Assembly: GCA_050045915.1 (NCBI GenBank)
Contig: JBNGCR010000144.1
Coordinates: forward strand, 1-14,063
DNA from: Limnospira sp050045915
Lineage (GTDB): Bacteria; Cyanobacteriota; Cyanobacteriia; Cyanobacteriales; Microcoleaceae
Reading direction: 5' to 3'
DNA length: 14,063 nucleotides
In this document: piece after piece, positions 1-6,947 of the stretch
Layout of the letters: every line of letters starts with the position of its first letter
Position numbering within the stretch: the first letter of the stretch is position 1
Position numbers and translations under genes: made by a program
Notes under the pieces: generated by a model
Told to the model about the DNA's origin: nothing
What the model saw: only the letters and a program-made list of their open reading frames with translations
Databases searched by the model: none

Positions 1-84
1 GCTTCCGAAACCGCCGGAGAAGCGATCGCCTCCTCTTCCGATGCTTCCGAAACCGTCGGAGAAGCGATCGCCTCCTCGGTGACT
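1..84. repeat. 42-bp in-frame tandem repeat (two copies visible)
   Basis: Bases 1-42 and 43-84 are two near-identical 42-bp units (core GCTTCCGAAACCG, then GGAGAAGCGATCGCCTCCTC). Each unit carries one HIP1 octamer. In the minus-strand gene they encode a 14-residue acidic unit that includes EEAIASP and VSEAS. More units may lie beyond the left edge. Confidence 0.85.
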
Positions 85-1058
85 CTTTCCGGTTCCGATG
101 CCGGTTCGAGTTCTGATGTTTCCATATCTGTTTCTGCAATATCTGGAGAAGGTTCCGTCGTCGTTGACGTGACCTTGGCATCGGCCAGAGATGGGTTGGC
201 GGCGATCGCCATTTCCCCTCGCCCTCTATTTTCGGCTTCCGAGAGTGGCGGGATCTCGGCGGATATTCCTTCTTCTGTTGCTGTCTCGGAAACGGTCAGT
301 GTTTCCGGAGCTTGAATATAGGTATCGTCCGGATCTTGGATGTAGGTTTCCTCTGAATCCCGGATGTCAGTTTCTGGCAATTCAGAAGTTTCAGTCGCCG
401 TCCGTTCTGCGTCCGGGGATGGCGGGATCTCTTCCGTGGCAGGTTCCGCAGACGCGACGGGATGCGGTTCCGGTTCCAGTTCGGAGCCCAAATTTTCGGG
501 TTCCTCAAGTTTGGGAGATTCGGACAAATCCTGTTTGTCAGCCGTTGTCGATTTGGGGGGGTGATCGTCGCGCTGCATCCACCAGAGGAGAACCCCCAGC
601 AAGGCGGCGGCGGGCAATATCGTCAGCAGCCATACCGGAATTGGGGGAGGCATCACCCCGGAATCGGACGAACCCGATTCGATGGATTTTCCCTGCAACG
701 TTTCGAGGCGGGAATTAGCCACGGAAAACCCAGTGGCAGACCGTTCGGGAGCCGATGAAGTTGCCGCGATCGCATCAACCGACGGCCTGGGGTGCTCCGG
801 AGATTGCCAATTCCAATTCGGCCACAGCACGGAAGTCGGGGCGGTGGCCTCCCCCCCTTCGCCTCCCCTCACAACGAGTTTGACCTCCCCCGAGCGTCCG
901 GACTCTTTCATCGAGGTCGTCGCGGTTCTCGTGCGGGTGGGGTGCGATTCGGGGTTGGAGTTGGAGGCCCATCGAGATGCCGCCAACGACTTGGGGGCAA
1001 CGGCAAGGGCAAACAGCAACGCCAGGGTGGCAATTGACGTTTTTCTTTTGTGTAACAT
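1..1058 (-). CDS. exported, membrane-anchored acidic repeat protein (N-terminal 352 codons, 3' end off the window)
   Basis: An uninterrupted minus-strand frame opens at ATG 1058-1056 and is still open at base 1. Residues 1-28 form a signal peptide or membrane anchor: basic MLHKRK, then hydrophobic ATLALLFALAVA and an Ala-rich SLAA cleavage-like site. Residues about 30-135 are low complexity (Ser/Pro/Arg). Residues about 140-161 (PIPVWLLTILPAAALLGVLL) are a clear transmembrane helix followed by WWMQRDD. The rest is rich in Glu, Pro, Thr and Ser. It includes a doubled TYIQ motif (ETYIQDP, DTYIQAP) near residue 235 and ends in 14-residue repeats. No Shine-Dalgarno is evident. The N-terminal layout resembles cyanobacterial wall-associated proteins that carry a C-terminal domain such as DUF4912, but that is a guess because the C-terminus is missing. 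That the frame is coding is fairly sure; the function is unknown. Confidence 0.75.
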   Translation of the reverse strand, partial: MLHKRKTSIATLALLFALAVAPKSLAASRWASNSNPESHPTRTRTATTSMKESGRSGEVKLVVRGGEGGEATAPTSVLWPNWNWQSPEHPRPSVDAIAATSSAPERSATGFSVANSRLETLQGKSIESGSSDSGVMPPPIPVWLLTILPAAALLGVLLWWMQRDDHPPKSTTADKQDLSESPKLEEPENLGSELEPEPHPVASAEPATEEIPPSPDAERTATETSELPETDIRDSEETYIQDPDDTYIQAPETLTVSETATEEGISAEIPPLSEAENRGRGEMAIAANPSLADAKVTSTTTEPSPDIAETDMETSELEPASEPERVTEEAIASPTVSEASEEEAIASPAVSE

Positions 1059-1194
1059 AAGTGGCAGACCGACGATCCCTAGATTCGGGTGAGCATCACA
1101 AATAGATCCTCGTCAAATTTTATCGCAACCCCGGCTCGGACAACATTTTGCTCCGAATTTGAGGGCGATCGCGCCACCTTTCTCCAAACGCCGA

Positions 1195-1230
1195 TGGGTT
1201 GAGTATCCAACCGTTTAGATACCCAACCCA
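1195..1230. terminator. hairpin between the acidic repeat protein gene and the DUF2973 gene
   Basis: TGGGTTGAGTATC (1195-1207) and GATACCCAACCCA (1218-1230) pair at 12 of 13 positions around a 10-nt loop. The hairpin lies 38 bp past the stop of the minus-strand DUF2973 gene. It has no U-tract on that side, so it may be a transcript-end or processing hairpin rather than a classical intrinsic terminator. Confidence 0.5.
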
Positions 1231-1267
1231 CTTACAAAATATTGAAAATCCCGCGATCGCCCGAAGG

Positions 1268-1576
1268 TTAATTTTCGTCCCGGGCTTCTTCGGCGGAACC
1301 GGGGGAAGACTGGTACAGGTCGTCCAACTGAGTCCGGGCGTCTTGGACGGATAAGGAGCGCATCACCATCAACGGCTCCTTGACCACATTTCCCGACTCG
1401 TCGAGCAATTCGGGGTGAATGTCCCGGGAAGTTCTCATCGGACGGCCGAATCCGCTCCCTTGGGGCGAATTGTACCGCTGAGATTCCATGCCGACGGTCA
1501 ACAAGCTGCGAATTAAATTGCGGACTGCCAGGAATGCGAGGATTGTAAAAGCCAGAATATAAATCAGATGTAACAT
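1268..1576 (-). CDS. DUF2973 family small membrane protein
   Basis: The 102-residue product starts MLHLIYILAFTILAFLAVRN, a single N-terminal membrane helix (about residues 2-25). A Gly/Ser/Arg-rich linker and the conserved tail HPELLDESGNVVKEPLMVMR plus SVQDARTQLDDLYQSSPG follow. This organisation is what I recall for the cyanobacteria-restricted DUF2973 family, whose biochemical role is unknown. The ATG is preceded by AAAGGAGAA (about 1581-1589) at normal spacing, which fixes the start. It lies on the same strand as, and downstream of, the DUF2605 gene, but 273 bp apart, so cotranscription is possible but not shown. The hydrophilic C-terminus probably faces the cytoplasm. Confidence 0.85.
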   Translation of the reverse strand: MLHLIYILAFTILAFLAVRNLIRSLLTVGMESQRYNSPQGSGFGRPMRTSRDIHPELLDESGNVVKEPLMVMRSLSVQDARTQLDDLYQSSPGSAEEARDEN

Positions 1577-1701
1577 CAGTTTCTCCTTTGTACTCAGTCG
1601 GTCAATTCAAACAAGATTTTCTTAAAAACAGATCGAGCTGGGTCAGTCGCTCTACCCCGATATTTTTTCGTTCTATCCAGGGTGAGGAACTCTCAATTCT
1701 C

Positions 1702-1722
1702 AACACCCCAGACCCCACACCC
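1702..1722 (-). repeat. heptanucleotide repeat GGGTGTG, minus-strand copy
   Basis: Read on the minus strand, three successive heptamers occur: GGGTGTG, GGGTCTG, GGGTGTT. The same heptamer occurs on the plus strand at 2281-2301, so the two tracts form an inverted pair around the DUF2605 gene. The rest of 1577-1849 shows no gene or promoter that I can defend. Confidence 0.7.
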
Positions 1723-1849
1723 TAATTCATACCACAACTCTGAGGTGAGTTAAGGAATCGAAAGATACCGTTGACGGGGATTCGGCGACGGGGACTTTGG
1801 GGCAACCTACCATTGAGAAAGACGTTCTTCCCCATCCTCAAATTGGCAC

Positions 1850-2191
1850 TCAGTTCGGATTCCCGTTTTCGATGCGGGGGGAGGATTCCAGGCGAAAGCG
1901 GGTGGCGATCTGCCAACACTCGGTCAGAAGCTGGTGCCAGGGCATCAGCACTTTCATTTCAATCCCGACCTGCCCTCCCGTGGCGTGAAACAGCGTTTTT
2001 GCCGTGTTAACCTCTCGCTGGGCCTGTTTGATGCGATCGAGGACATCCGATTGTTGCTGGTCATTCAAAAAGGGAATGTTCTCAGTTTCGAGGAGCTGCC
2101 GCGATCGCGCGAACCAATATTGGAAGTCTTCGAGCATCGGTTGCAGGATCGCCCTGAGCAACTCCGGCTCCGGCAAGTTGGGATTGAGCAT
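1850..2191 (-). CDS. DUF2605 family protein
   Basis: The 113-residue product is soluble and mostly helical. It starts MLNPNLPEPELLRAILQPML and contains EDFQYWFARSRQLLE, a Gln/Lys-rich coil (DQQQSDVLDRIKQAQREVNTA), TLFHATGGQVGIEMKVLMPW and HQLLTECWQIATRFR. These are the hallmarks I recall for DUF2605, a cyanobacterial family of unknown function; length and the ATGGQVG segment fit. There is no strong Shine-Dalgarno before ATG 2191. The start is chosen because the conserved LPEPELL motif follows immediately. The DUF2973 gene follows on the same strand. From memory, these two families are often neighbours in cyanobacterial genomes, which would suggest a shared role. Confidence 0.85.
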   Translation of the reverse strand: MLNPNLPEPELLRAILQPMLEDFQYWFARSRQLLETENIPFLNDQQQSDVLDRIKQAQREVNTAKTLFHATGGQVGIEMKVLMPWHQLLTECWQIATRFRLESSPRIENGNPN

Positions 2192-2280
2192 GGGTCGAGT
2201 TTGAATGTAGCTAACCTTAGTGATTCATCTTAACACTCTTTACAATTTGTAACATTTTTCTTAAGAAAACTTTCAGGATA

Positions 2281-2301
2281 GGGTGTGGGGTGTGGGGTGT
2301 G
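2281..2301 (+). repeat. heptanucleotide repeat (GGGTGTG)3
   Basis: Three perfect GGGTGTG units are followed by a degenerate GGGTAGA. The G-runs are regularly spaced, so a G-quadruplex is possible. The tract lies in the divergent spacer between the DUF2605 gene (-) and thrS (+). The rest of 2192-2483 holds no recognisable gene. Confidence 0.85.
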
Positions 2302-2483
2302 GGGTAGAGTTCGGGGGGATGGAAAAGGGCGATCGGGGAATCCTCCCAGATTTAGTTAAAATGTAGGCTGACAACCGAATGGGGAAGGCGGCGCAACTGC
2401 GCGATCCGGCCCGAGGCTTCGAGTCCCGGCGAACCTGAAATTCCCCCGGCCAGCACACGACATCCAACAACAACCGAGAATCG

Positions 2484-4298
2484 ATGGCTATCGAAGACTC
2501 CAAAATGGCCCCAGAGCAGCCCGAAAAAATCCATTTGCCGAAAACCAGCGAATCCGAGCAACTCAAGCGAATTCGCCACACCACCTCCCACGTCATGGCG
2601 ATGGCGGTTCAGAAGTTGTTTCCCGGGACCCAGGTAACGATCGGACCGTGGATTGAAAACGGCTTCTACTACGATTTTGACACCCCGGAGCCGTTTACAG
2701 AGCAAGATCTCAAAGCCATCAAAAAAGAGATGGTCAAAATCCTGAAGCGGAAACTGCCCCTCCAACGGGAAGAGGTGAGCCGGGAAGAAGCGAAACATCG
2801 CATCGAAGCCCTCGGGGAACCCTACAAGCTGGAAATTCTCGCCGACCTTAAAGAGCCGATCACCCTGTACCATTTGGGGAACGAGTGGTGGGATCTGTGC
2901 GCCGGCCCCCACGTCGAGAGTACCGCAGAAATCAACCCGAAGGCGATCGACCTGGAAACCGTGGCGGGCGCCTACTGGCGGGGAGACGAAAATAAAGCCC
3001 AGCTACAGCGCATCTACGGCACGGCTTGGGAAACCCCCGAACAACTGCAAGAGTACAAGCGGCGCAAGGAAGAAGCCCTGCGGCGGGATCACCGCCGTCT
3101 GGGGAAAGAGTTGGGATTATTCATCTTTTCCGACGAAGTGGGGCCGGGACTGCCCCTGTGGACGCCCAAAGGCGCGGTGCTGCGGACGACGTTGGAAGAC
3201 TTTTTGAAGCGGGAACAGGTGCGGCGGGGCTATCAACCCGTGGTGACTCCCCACGTCGGACGGGTGGAGTTGTTCAAGACCTCCGGCCACTGGCAGAAAT
3301 ATCGGGAAGATCTGTTTCCGATGATGGGAGAGTCGGAGGATGAGGGGTTCGTGCTCAAGGCGATGAACTGCCCGTTCCACATCCAGATTTACAAGTCCAG
3401 TTTGCGTTCTTATCGCGAATTGCCGGTGCGTCTGGCGGAGTTCGGCACGGTGTACCGCTACGAACAGTCCGGGGAATTGGGGGGGTTGACCCGGGTGCGG
3501 GGCTTCACCCAGGACGACGCCCACCTGTTCGTCACCCCGGAACAGTTGGACGACGAGTTTTTGAAGGTGGTGGACCTAATCCAGTCGGTTTTGAAGAAGC
3601 TGAAGTTGGATCAGTCCTTCAAGGCGCGGCTGAGTTTCCGCGACCCGGACTCGGATAAATATATCGGCTCCGAGGAGGCTTGGCAGAAGGCGGAAACGGC
3701 GATCCGGCGGGCGGTGGAAACCCTGGGAATGAATTATTTCGAGGGCATCGGAGAGGCGGCGTTTTACGGCCCGAAGTTGGATTTTATCGTCCAGGATGCG
3801 TTGGAACGGGAGTGGCAGTTGGGGACGGTCCAGGTGGACTACAATTTGCCGGAACGGTTCGATTTGGAATATGTCGCCGAGGATGGCTCTCGCCAGCGTC
3901 CGGTGATGATCCACCGGGCGCCCTTCGGGTCCCTGGAGCGGTTGGTGGGGATTCTCATCGAGGAGTATGCGGGGGATTTCCCGCTGTGGTTGGCGCCGGT
4001 GCAGGTGCGGTTGTTGCCGGTGAGCGACGAGTTTCTGCCCTTCGTGAGGGAGGTGGCTGAGAAGATGCGATCGCTCGACATTCGGGCCGAAGCCGACGTC
4101 AGCCACGATCGCCTCGGGAAGATGATCCGCAACGCGGAAAAGGCTAAAATCCCGGTGATGGCCGTCGTCGGTGCCAAGGAGGTGGAGTCGCAAAACCTCA
4201 GCGTCCGCACCCGGGCCCAGGGAGAATTGGGCAGTTTGAGCATCGAGGAGACGCTGAAACGGCTGCAGGAGGCGATCGCGAACTTCGCCGACTTTTGA
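2484..4298 (+). CDS. thrS: threonyl-tRNA synthetase (class II, no TGS domain)
   Basis: Charges tRNA-Thr with threonine in the cytoplasm. The product is 604 residues, shorter than the roughly 640 of E. coli ThrS, because the N-terminal TGS domain is absent, as I recall for cyanobacterial ThrS. Editing domain (about 25-200): HTTSH gives H32 and H36, and CAGPH gives C139 and H143, the deacylation-site residues. Catalytic core (about 225-500): motif 1 region RTTLEDFLKREQVRRGYQPV, motif 2 YRYEQSGELGGLTRVRGFTQ, motif 3 GSLERLVGILIEEY. The zinc ligands are C296 (MNCPFH), H347 (DDAHLF) and H477 (MIHRAPFGS). Anticodon-binding domain about 505-604. The ATG has only a weak purine stretch upstream, and M8 is an alternative start; conserved sequence begins at about residue 15. 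It appears monocistronic. Confidence 0.97.
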   Translation: MAIEDSKMAPEQPEKIHLPKTSESEQLKRIRHTTSHVMAMAVQKLFPGTQVTIGPWIENGFYYDFDTPEPFTEQDLKAIKKEMVKILKRKLPLQREEVSREEAKHRIEALGEPYKLEILADLKEPITLYHLGNEWWDLCAGPHVESTAEINPKAIDLETVAGAYWRGDENKAQLQRIYGTAWETPEQLQEYKRRKEEALRRDHRRLGKELGLFIFSDEVGPGLPLWTPKGAVLRTTLEDFLKREQVRRGYQPVVTPHVGRVELFKTSGHWQKYREDLFPMMGESEDEGFVLKAMNCPFHIQIYKSSLRSYRELPVRLAEFGTVYRYEQSGELGGLTRVRGFTQDDAHLFVTPEQLDDEFLKVVDLIQSVLKKLKLDQSFKARLSFRDPDSDKYIGSEEAWQKAETAIRRAVETLGMNYFEGIGEAAFYGPKLDFIVQDALEREWQLGTVQVDYNLPERFDLEYVAEDGSRQRPVMIHRAPFGSLERLVGILIEEYAGDFPLWLAPVQVRLLPVSDEFLPFVREVAEKMRSLDIRAEADVSHDRLGKMIRNAEKAKIPVMAVVGAKEVESQNLSVRTRAQGELGSLSIEETLKRLQEAIANFADF

Positions 4299-4321
4299 TC
4301 CTTCAAAACGACAGATGAATG

Positions 4322-4365
4322 GCGATCTCGGGCAAAAAATCTGATATTATCTGAGTTCAGATCGC
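4322..4365. terminator. possible thrS transcript-end hairpin
   Basis: GCGATCT (4322-4328) and AGATCGC (4359-4365) can pair. Inside lies ATCTGA-GT-TCAGAT (4349-4362), which competes with the outer stem. No U-tract follows, so support is weak. Confidence 0.25.
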
Positions 4366-4503
4366 GTTTGTCCGGGACTCGTCCTATGAACCGAATACCC
4401 GAGATCATTTTGACCGCCGATATTTGTGGGGGGACTGCGATCGCGGTGGTTTCAGCTCCACCGGAGTGGATGGAAGTCCGTCGCGTCCCGCCCTCCGATA
4501 TTT

Positions 4504-4531
4504 TATAGCAGTGCGCGCTCGTATAGTTACA
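4504..4531 (+). repeat. 28-nt interspersed repeat, copy A (diverged)
   Basis: Begins TATAGCAGTGCGCGCTC and ends GTTACA. It matches copies B and C at about 20 of 28 positions with no gaps. It lies in the thrS/antitoxin spacer (4299-4707), which otherwise holds G-rich heptamer-like sequence (GGGAATAGGGAGTAGGGAG, about 4544-4562) and no credible gene. Confidence 0.75.
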
Positions 4532-4579
4532 AAACCTATCAAAGGGAATAGGGAGTAGGGAGATTGATCATTCCCGGCG

Positions 4580-4607
4580 TGTAACCACGCCAGCGCTCGT
4601 TGCTATA
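4580..4607 (-). repeat. 28-nt interspersed repeat, copy B (inverted)
   Basis: On the minus strand it reads TATAGCAACGAGCGCT, then GGCGTGGTTACA, identical to copy C at 26 of 28 positions. It is inverted relative to copies A and C. A and B could fold on each other across a 48-nt spacer, and B and C bracket the toxin-antitoxin genes. Confidence 0.85.
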
Positions 4608-4666
4608 TGATTGATTTTGGGTTCCCCCCAGGGCCGATCGTGAAGTCTTCGGGAGCCGCGATCGCG

Positions 4667-4672
4667 TATAAT
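4667..4672 (+). promoter_or_regulatory. -10 box of the antitoxin-toxin promoter
   Basis: A consensus TATAAT lies 36 bp before the antitoxin ATG, in an AT-rich stretch just after a HIP1 octamer. No good -35 hexamer is seen 17 bp upstream. Downstream, ATAAAAT (4685-4691) and ATTTTAT (4703-4709) form an inverted repeat that covers the ATG, a plausible site for autoregulation or a leader hairpin. Confidence 0.5.
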
Positions 4673-4707
4673 AAATCCAGATCGATAAAATTAAAACCCT
4701 TTATTTT

Positions 4708-4896
4708 ATGAATACTGTCAAACAAGAGATCGAACTTCTGTTAAAAAATTTGCCAGAAGATTGCAGTCTCGAAGATGTCCAATATCACCTGTATGTGATC
4801 GAAAAATACCGTCAGGGTATCGCAGTTGCCGACAGCGAACGCCAGCTAACACAAGAGGAAGCGGAAGGTTTAGTAAGTAAATGGGTTATCAAGTAG
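4708..4896 (+). CDS. antitoxin of a ParE/RelE-type toxin-antitoxin pair
   Basis: A 62-residue acidic protein, mostly helical: MNTVKQEIELLLKNLPEDCS, then LEDVQYHLYVIEKYRQGIAVA and LTQEEAEGLVSKWVIK. The segment LP-D-x-S-LEDVQYHLYVIEK is typical of short cyanobacterial antitoxins that precede a ParE/RelE toxin. It is expected to bind and neutralise the toxin and to repress its own promoter. Its last 16 bases overlap the toxin start, so the two are translationally coupled. There is no Shine-Dalgarno; the leader is AT-rich, which makes leaderless-like or structure-dependent initiation possible. The family assignment rests on pattern and context. Confidence 0.85.
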   Translation: MNTVKQEIELLLKNLPEDCSLEDVQYHLYVIEKYRQGIAVADSERQLTQEEAEGLVSKWVIK

Positions 4897-5183
4897 TTTG
4901 GTCACCGACAGCCATTGATGATATCGATGCGATCGCGGCTTACATTGCGCGAGATTCAGTGTCCTATGCGGCAGCGGTGGTGCAGAGAATCATCGAGGCG
5001 ACCCGAGATCTGAGCAAATGTCCCCTATCCGGCGGGGTCGCTCAGGAATTCGGTGACGAAACGATCAGAGAACAGTTTGCTTACACCTATCGCATTATCT
5101 ATCGCGTCCGAGAGGAAACGGTGACAGTCGCCGCCGTCGTCCACGGCAAGCGACTGTTAAAACTGGAGTTCAACCCAAATTAA
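4881..5183 (+). CDS. ParE/RelE superfamily toxin (plasmid stabilisation type)
   Basis: A 100-residue protein. The N-terminus YQVVWSPTAIDDIDAIAAYI is the usual beta-strand plus helical hairpin of ParE/RelE toxins, and the C-terminal strands FAYTYRIIYRV and VAAVVHGKRLL carry the conserved R-x-Y-R-x-x-Y-x-V and VHG(K/R)R patterns. ParE members poison gyrase and RelE members cleave mRNA; this sequence looks more ParE/YoeB-like, but its target cannot be decided from sequence. ATG 4881 lies inside the antitoxin gene in another frame (16-bp overlap), with GGAAGCGGAAGG upstream as a possible ribosome binding site. The pair stands alone between repeat-rich spacers, as expected of a mobile module. Confidence 0.88.
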   Translation: MGYQVVWSPTAIDDIDAIAAYIARDSVSYAAAVVQRIIEATRDLSKCPLSGGVAQEFGDETIREQFAYTYRIIYRVREETVTVAAVVHGKRLLKLEFNPN

Positions 5184-5231
5184 ACGAGTCAGATTTCCCC
5201 CCGCACGGCCTCCCGTCGGGGGGGGAAGAGA

Positions 5232-5259
5232 GGGAGTCGGGAGTCGGGAGTCGGGAATA
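5232..5259 (+). repeat. heptanucleotide repeat (GGGAGTC)3 + GGGAATA
   Basis: Three perfect GGGAGTC units and one degenerate unit. The reverse-complement tract lies at 5386-5413, so the two can pair across about 125 nt. They bracket copy C of the 28-nt repeat and the TTAATTR tract in the gene-free stretch 5184-5508. Confidence 0.9.
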
Positions 5260-5269
5260 AAAATCATTA

Positions 5270-5304
5270 TTAATTGTTAATTATTAATGATTAATTGTTA
5301 ATTA
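5270..5304 (+). repeat. heptanucleotide repeat TTAATTR x5
   Basis: Five contiguous heptamers: TTAATTG, TTAATTA, TTAATGA, TTAATTG, TTAATTA. This is an AT-only tract inside the arms of the G/C-rich heptamer pair, abutting copy C of the 28-nt repeat. Confidence 0.85.
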
Positions 5305-5330
5305 TAGCAACGAGCGCTCACGTGGTTACA
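5303..5330 (+). repeat. 28-nt interspersed repeat, copy C
   Basis: Reads TATAGCAACGAGCGCTCACG, then TGGTTACA. It matches copy B at 26 of 28 positions in inverted orientation. The B/C inverted pair encloses the toxin-antitoxin genes and their promoter. Confidence 0.85.
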
Positions 5331-5385
5331 GTTGAAATGGGGTCAGAAATTTTCAAACCCTTATAGAAAAGCCGTTTCAGTTTCC

Positions 5386-5413
5386 GACTCCCGACTCCCG
5401 ACTGCCGACTCCC
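5386..5413 (-). repeat. heptanucleotide repeat GACTCCC x4
   Basis: Four heptamers (GACTCCC, GACTCCC, GACTGCC, GACTCCC), the reverse complement of the tract at 5232-5259. It is directly followed by a partial 28-nt repeat (copy D). Confidence 0.9.
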
Positions 5414-5428
5414 GCGCGCAGCGCTATA
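5414..5428 (-). repeat. partial 28-nt interspersed repeat, copy D
   Basis: On the minus strand TATAGCGCTGCGCGC matches the first 15 bases of copy A at 13 positions. It is truncated where the GACTCCC heptamers begin, as if the heptamer tract had grown into the repeat. Confidence 0.5.
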
Positions 5429-5508
5429 TTTCCCGGCTGGGTGGCTTGTCTGGCGCCCCCCCTCTAGTTCAAAATGATTCAGAATAGCATCGGAGCAGGA
5501 GAGGTACT

Positions 5509-6939
5509 GTGAGTCAAGAATTTGATTATGATTTGGTCATTATCGGCGCGGGTGTGGGGGGACACGGCGCGGCGATCCACGCGGTGAGCTGCGGGTTGAA
5601 GACCGCAATTGTAGAGGCCGCCGAAATGGGGGGTACCTGCGTCAACCGGGGCTGTATCCCCTCCAAAGCGCTGCTGGCGGCATCGGGACGGGTGCGGGAA
5701 CTGCGAGACGCGCAGCATTTGCAGTCCCTGGGAATTCAGGTGGGGGCGGTGAATTTCGATCGCCAAACCATCGCCGACCACGCCGAGAATATCGTCGCCA
5801 AACTGCGGGGCGACCTCACCAACAGCCTTAAACGCCTGAAAGTCGATACAATTCGGGGTTGGGGAAAGGTTTTAGCCCCCCAAAAAGTGGCGATCGCGAC
5901 GGAAGAAGGGGAAAAAATTGTCACAGCTAAGGATATCATTCTGGCGCCGGGTTCGGTGCCCTTCGTCCCCCCCGGCATCGAGATCGACCACAAAACCGTT
6001 TTTACCAGCGACGACGCCCTGAAATTGGAGTGGCTGCCCCAGTGGATCGCCATTGTCGGCAGTGGTTACATCGGGTTGGAATTTGCCGATATTTACACCG
6101 CTTTGGGCTGCGAGATTACGATGATCGAAGCCCTGCCTAAATTGATGCCCACCTTCGACCCGGATATCGCGAAATTGGCCGAACGGGTGCTGCTGAAATC
6201 TCGACATATTGAAACCTTCGCCGGGAAATTGGCGATGAAGGTGACGCCGGGTGCTCCGGTGATTATCGAACTGGCGGACGCCAAAACCAAGGAGGTGGAA
6301 CAGGTTTTGGAGGTGGATGCCTGCCTGGTGGCGACGGGCCGGATTCCTTTCAGCAAGAATTTGGGACTGGAAAATGTCGGGGTGGAAACCAATCGGGGCT
6401 ATATTCCCGTCGATGGCCATCTGGGCGTTTTGTCGGGTACGGAGGCGGTGCCGCACCTGTGGGCGATCGGGGACGTGACGGGTAAAATGATGTTGGCCCA
6501 CGCCGCATCCGCCCAGGGGGTGGCCGTGGTGGAAACCATTTGCGGGCGCGATCGCACCGTGGACTATCTCAGCATCCCCGCAGCCGCCTTCACCCACCCG
6601 GAAATCAGCTACGTCGGCATGACGGAGCCCGCCGCCAAGGAGTTGGGCGCCTCGGAAGGGTTCGAGGTGGCTGCGGTGAAAACCTATTTTAAGGGCAATT
6701 CCAAGGCGATCGCGGACGGACACACGGACGGCCTGGCCAAGATTATTTTCCGCAAGGATACCGGGGAAATTCTCGGGGTGCATATCTTCGGCCCCCATGC
6801 CTCCGACTTGATCCAGGAAGCCGCCAATGCGATCGCTTTCCGCCAGTCAGTGCACACCCTCGCCTTCTCTGTCCACACCCACCCGACATTATCGGAAGTT
6901 CTGGATGAGGCGTACAAACGCGCTGCTGGTACCCATTAG
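5509..6939 (+). CDS. lpdA: dihydrolipoamide dehydrogenase (E3 / glycine-cleavage L protein)
   Basis: Reoxidises dihydrolipoyl groups with NAD+ for the pyruvate dehydrogenase complex and the glycine cleavage system. 476 residues, normal for the family. FAD-binding motif near the N-terminus (VIIGAGVGGHGAAIHA, about 10-25). Redox-active disulfide GGTCVNRGCIPSKA, C44 and C49. NAD-binding motif IAIVGSGYIGLEFADIYTAL about 179-198. C-terminal dimer interface with the catalytic dyad H458 and E463 in HTHPTLSE. The start is GTG 5509, preceded by AGGAGAGG (about 5497-5504) at 4-5 nt, stronger than any in-frame alternative. The gene stands alone: repeats upstream and a palindromic terminator downstream. 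Specificity for lipoamide over glutathione or mercury is inferred from the disulfide context and the C-terminus. Confidence 0.96.
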   Translation: MSQEFDYDLVIIGAGVGGHGAAIHAVSCGLKTAIVEAAEMGGTCVNRGCIPSKALLAASGRVRELRDAQHLQSLGIQVGAVNFDRQTIADHAENIVAKLRGDLTNSLKRLKVDTIRGWGKVLAPQKVAIATEEGEKIVTAKDIILAPGSVPFVPPGIEIDHKTVFTSDDALKLEWLPQWIAIVGSGYIGLEFADIYTALGCEITMIEALPKLMPTFDPDIAKLAERVLLKSRHIETFAGKLAMKVTPGAPVIIELADAKTKEVEQVLEVDACLVATGRIPFSKNLGLENVGVETNRGYIPVDGHLGVLSGTEAVPHLWAIGDVTGKMMLAHAASAQGVAVVETICGRDRTVDYLSIPAAAFTHPEISYVGMTEPAAKELGASEGFEVAAVKTYFKGNSKAIADGHTDGLAKIIFRKDTGEILGVHIFGPHASDLIQEAANAIAFRQSVHTLAFSVHTHPTLSEVLDEAYKRAAGTH

Positions 6940-6947
6940 GGATCATT

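Noticed and set aside
2390..2440. T-arm-like sequence (GGCTTCGAGTCCCGG) suggesting a tRNA before thrS
   Set aside because: The bases flanking TTCGAGT do not pair as a T-stem, and no anticodon arm or acceptor stem can be built around it.
4386..4508. 40-codon plus-strand frame (MNRIPEIILTADIC...) between thrS and the antitoxin gene
   Set aside because: It has no ribosome binding site, its stop lies in the 28-nt repeat, and it resembles no family. Chance or a relic is more likely.
5872..6798. 308-codon minus-strand frame opposite lpdA
   Set aside because: A shadow of the GC-rich lpdA codons; His/Arg/Gln-rich and without recognisable motifs.
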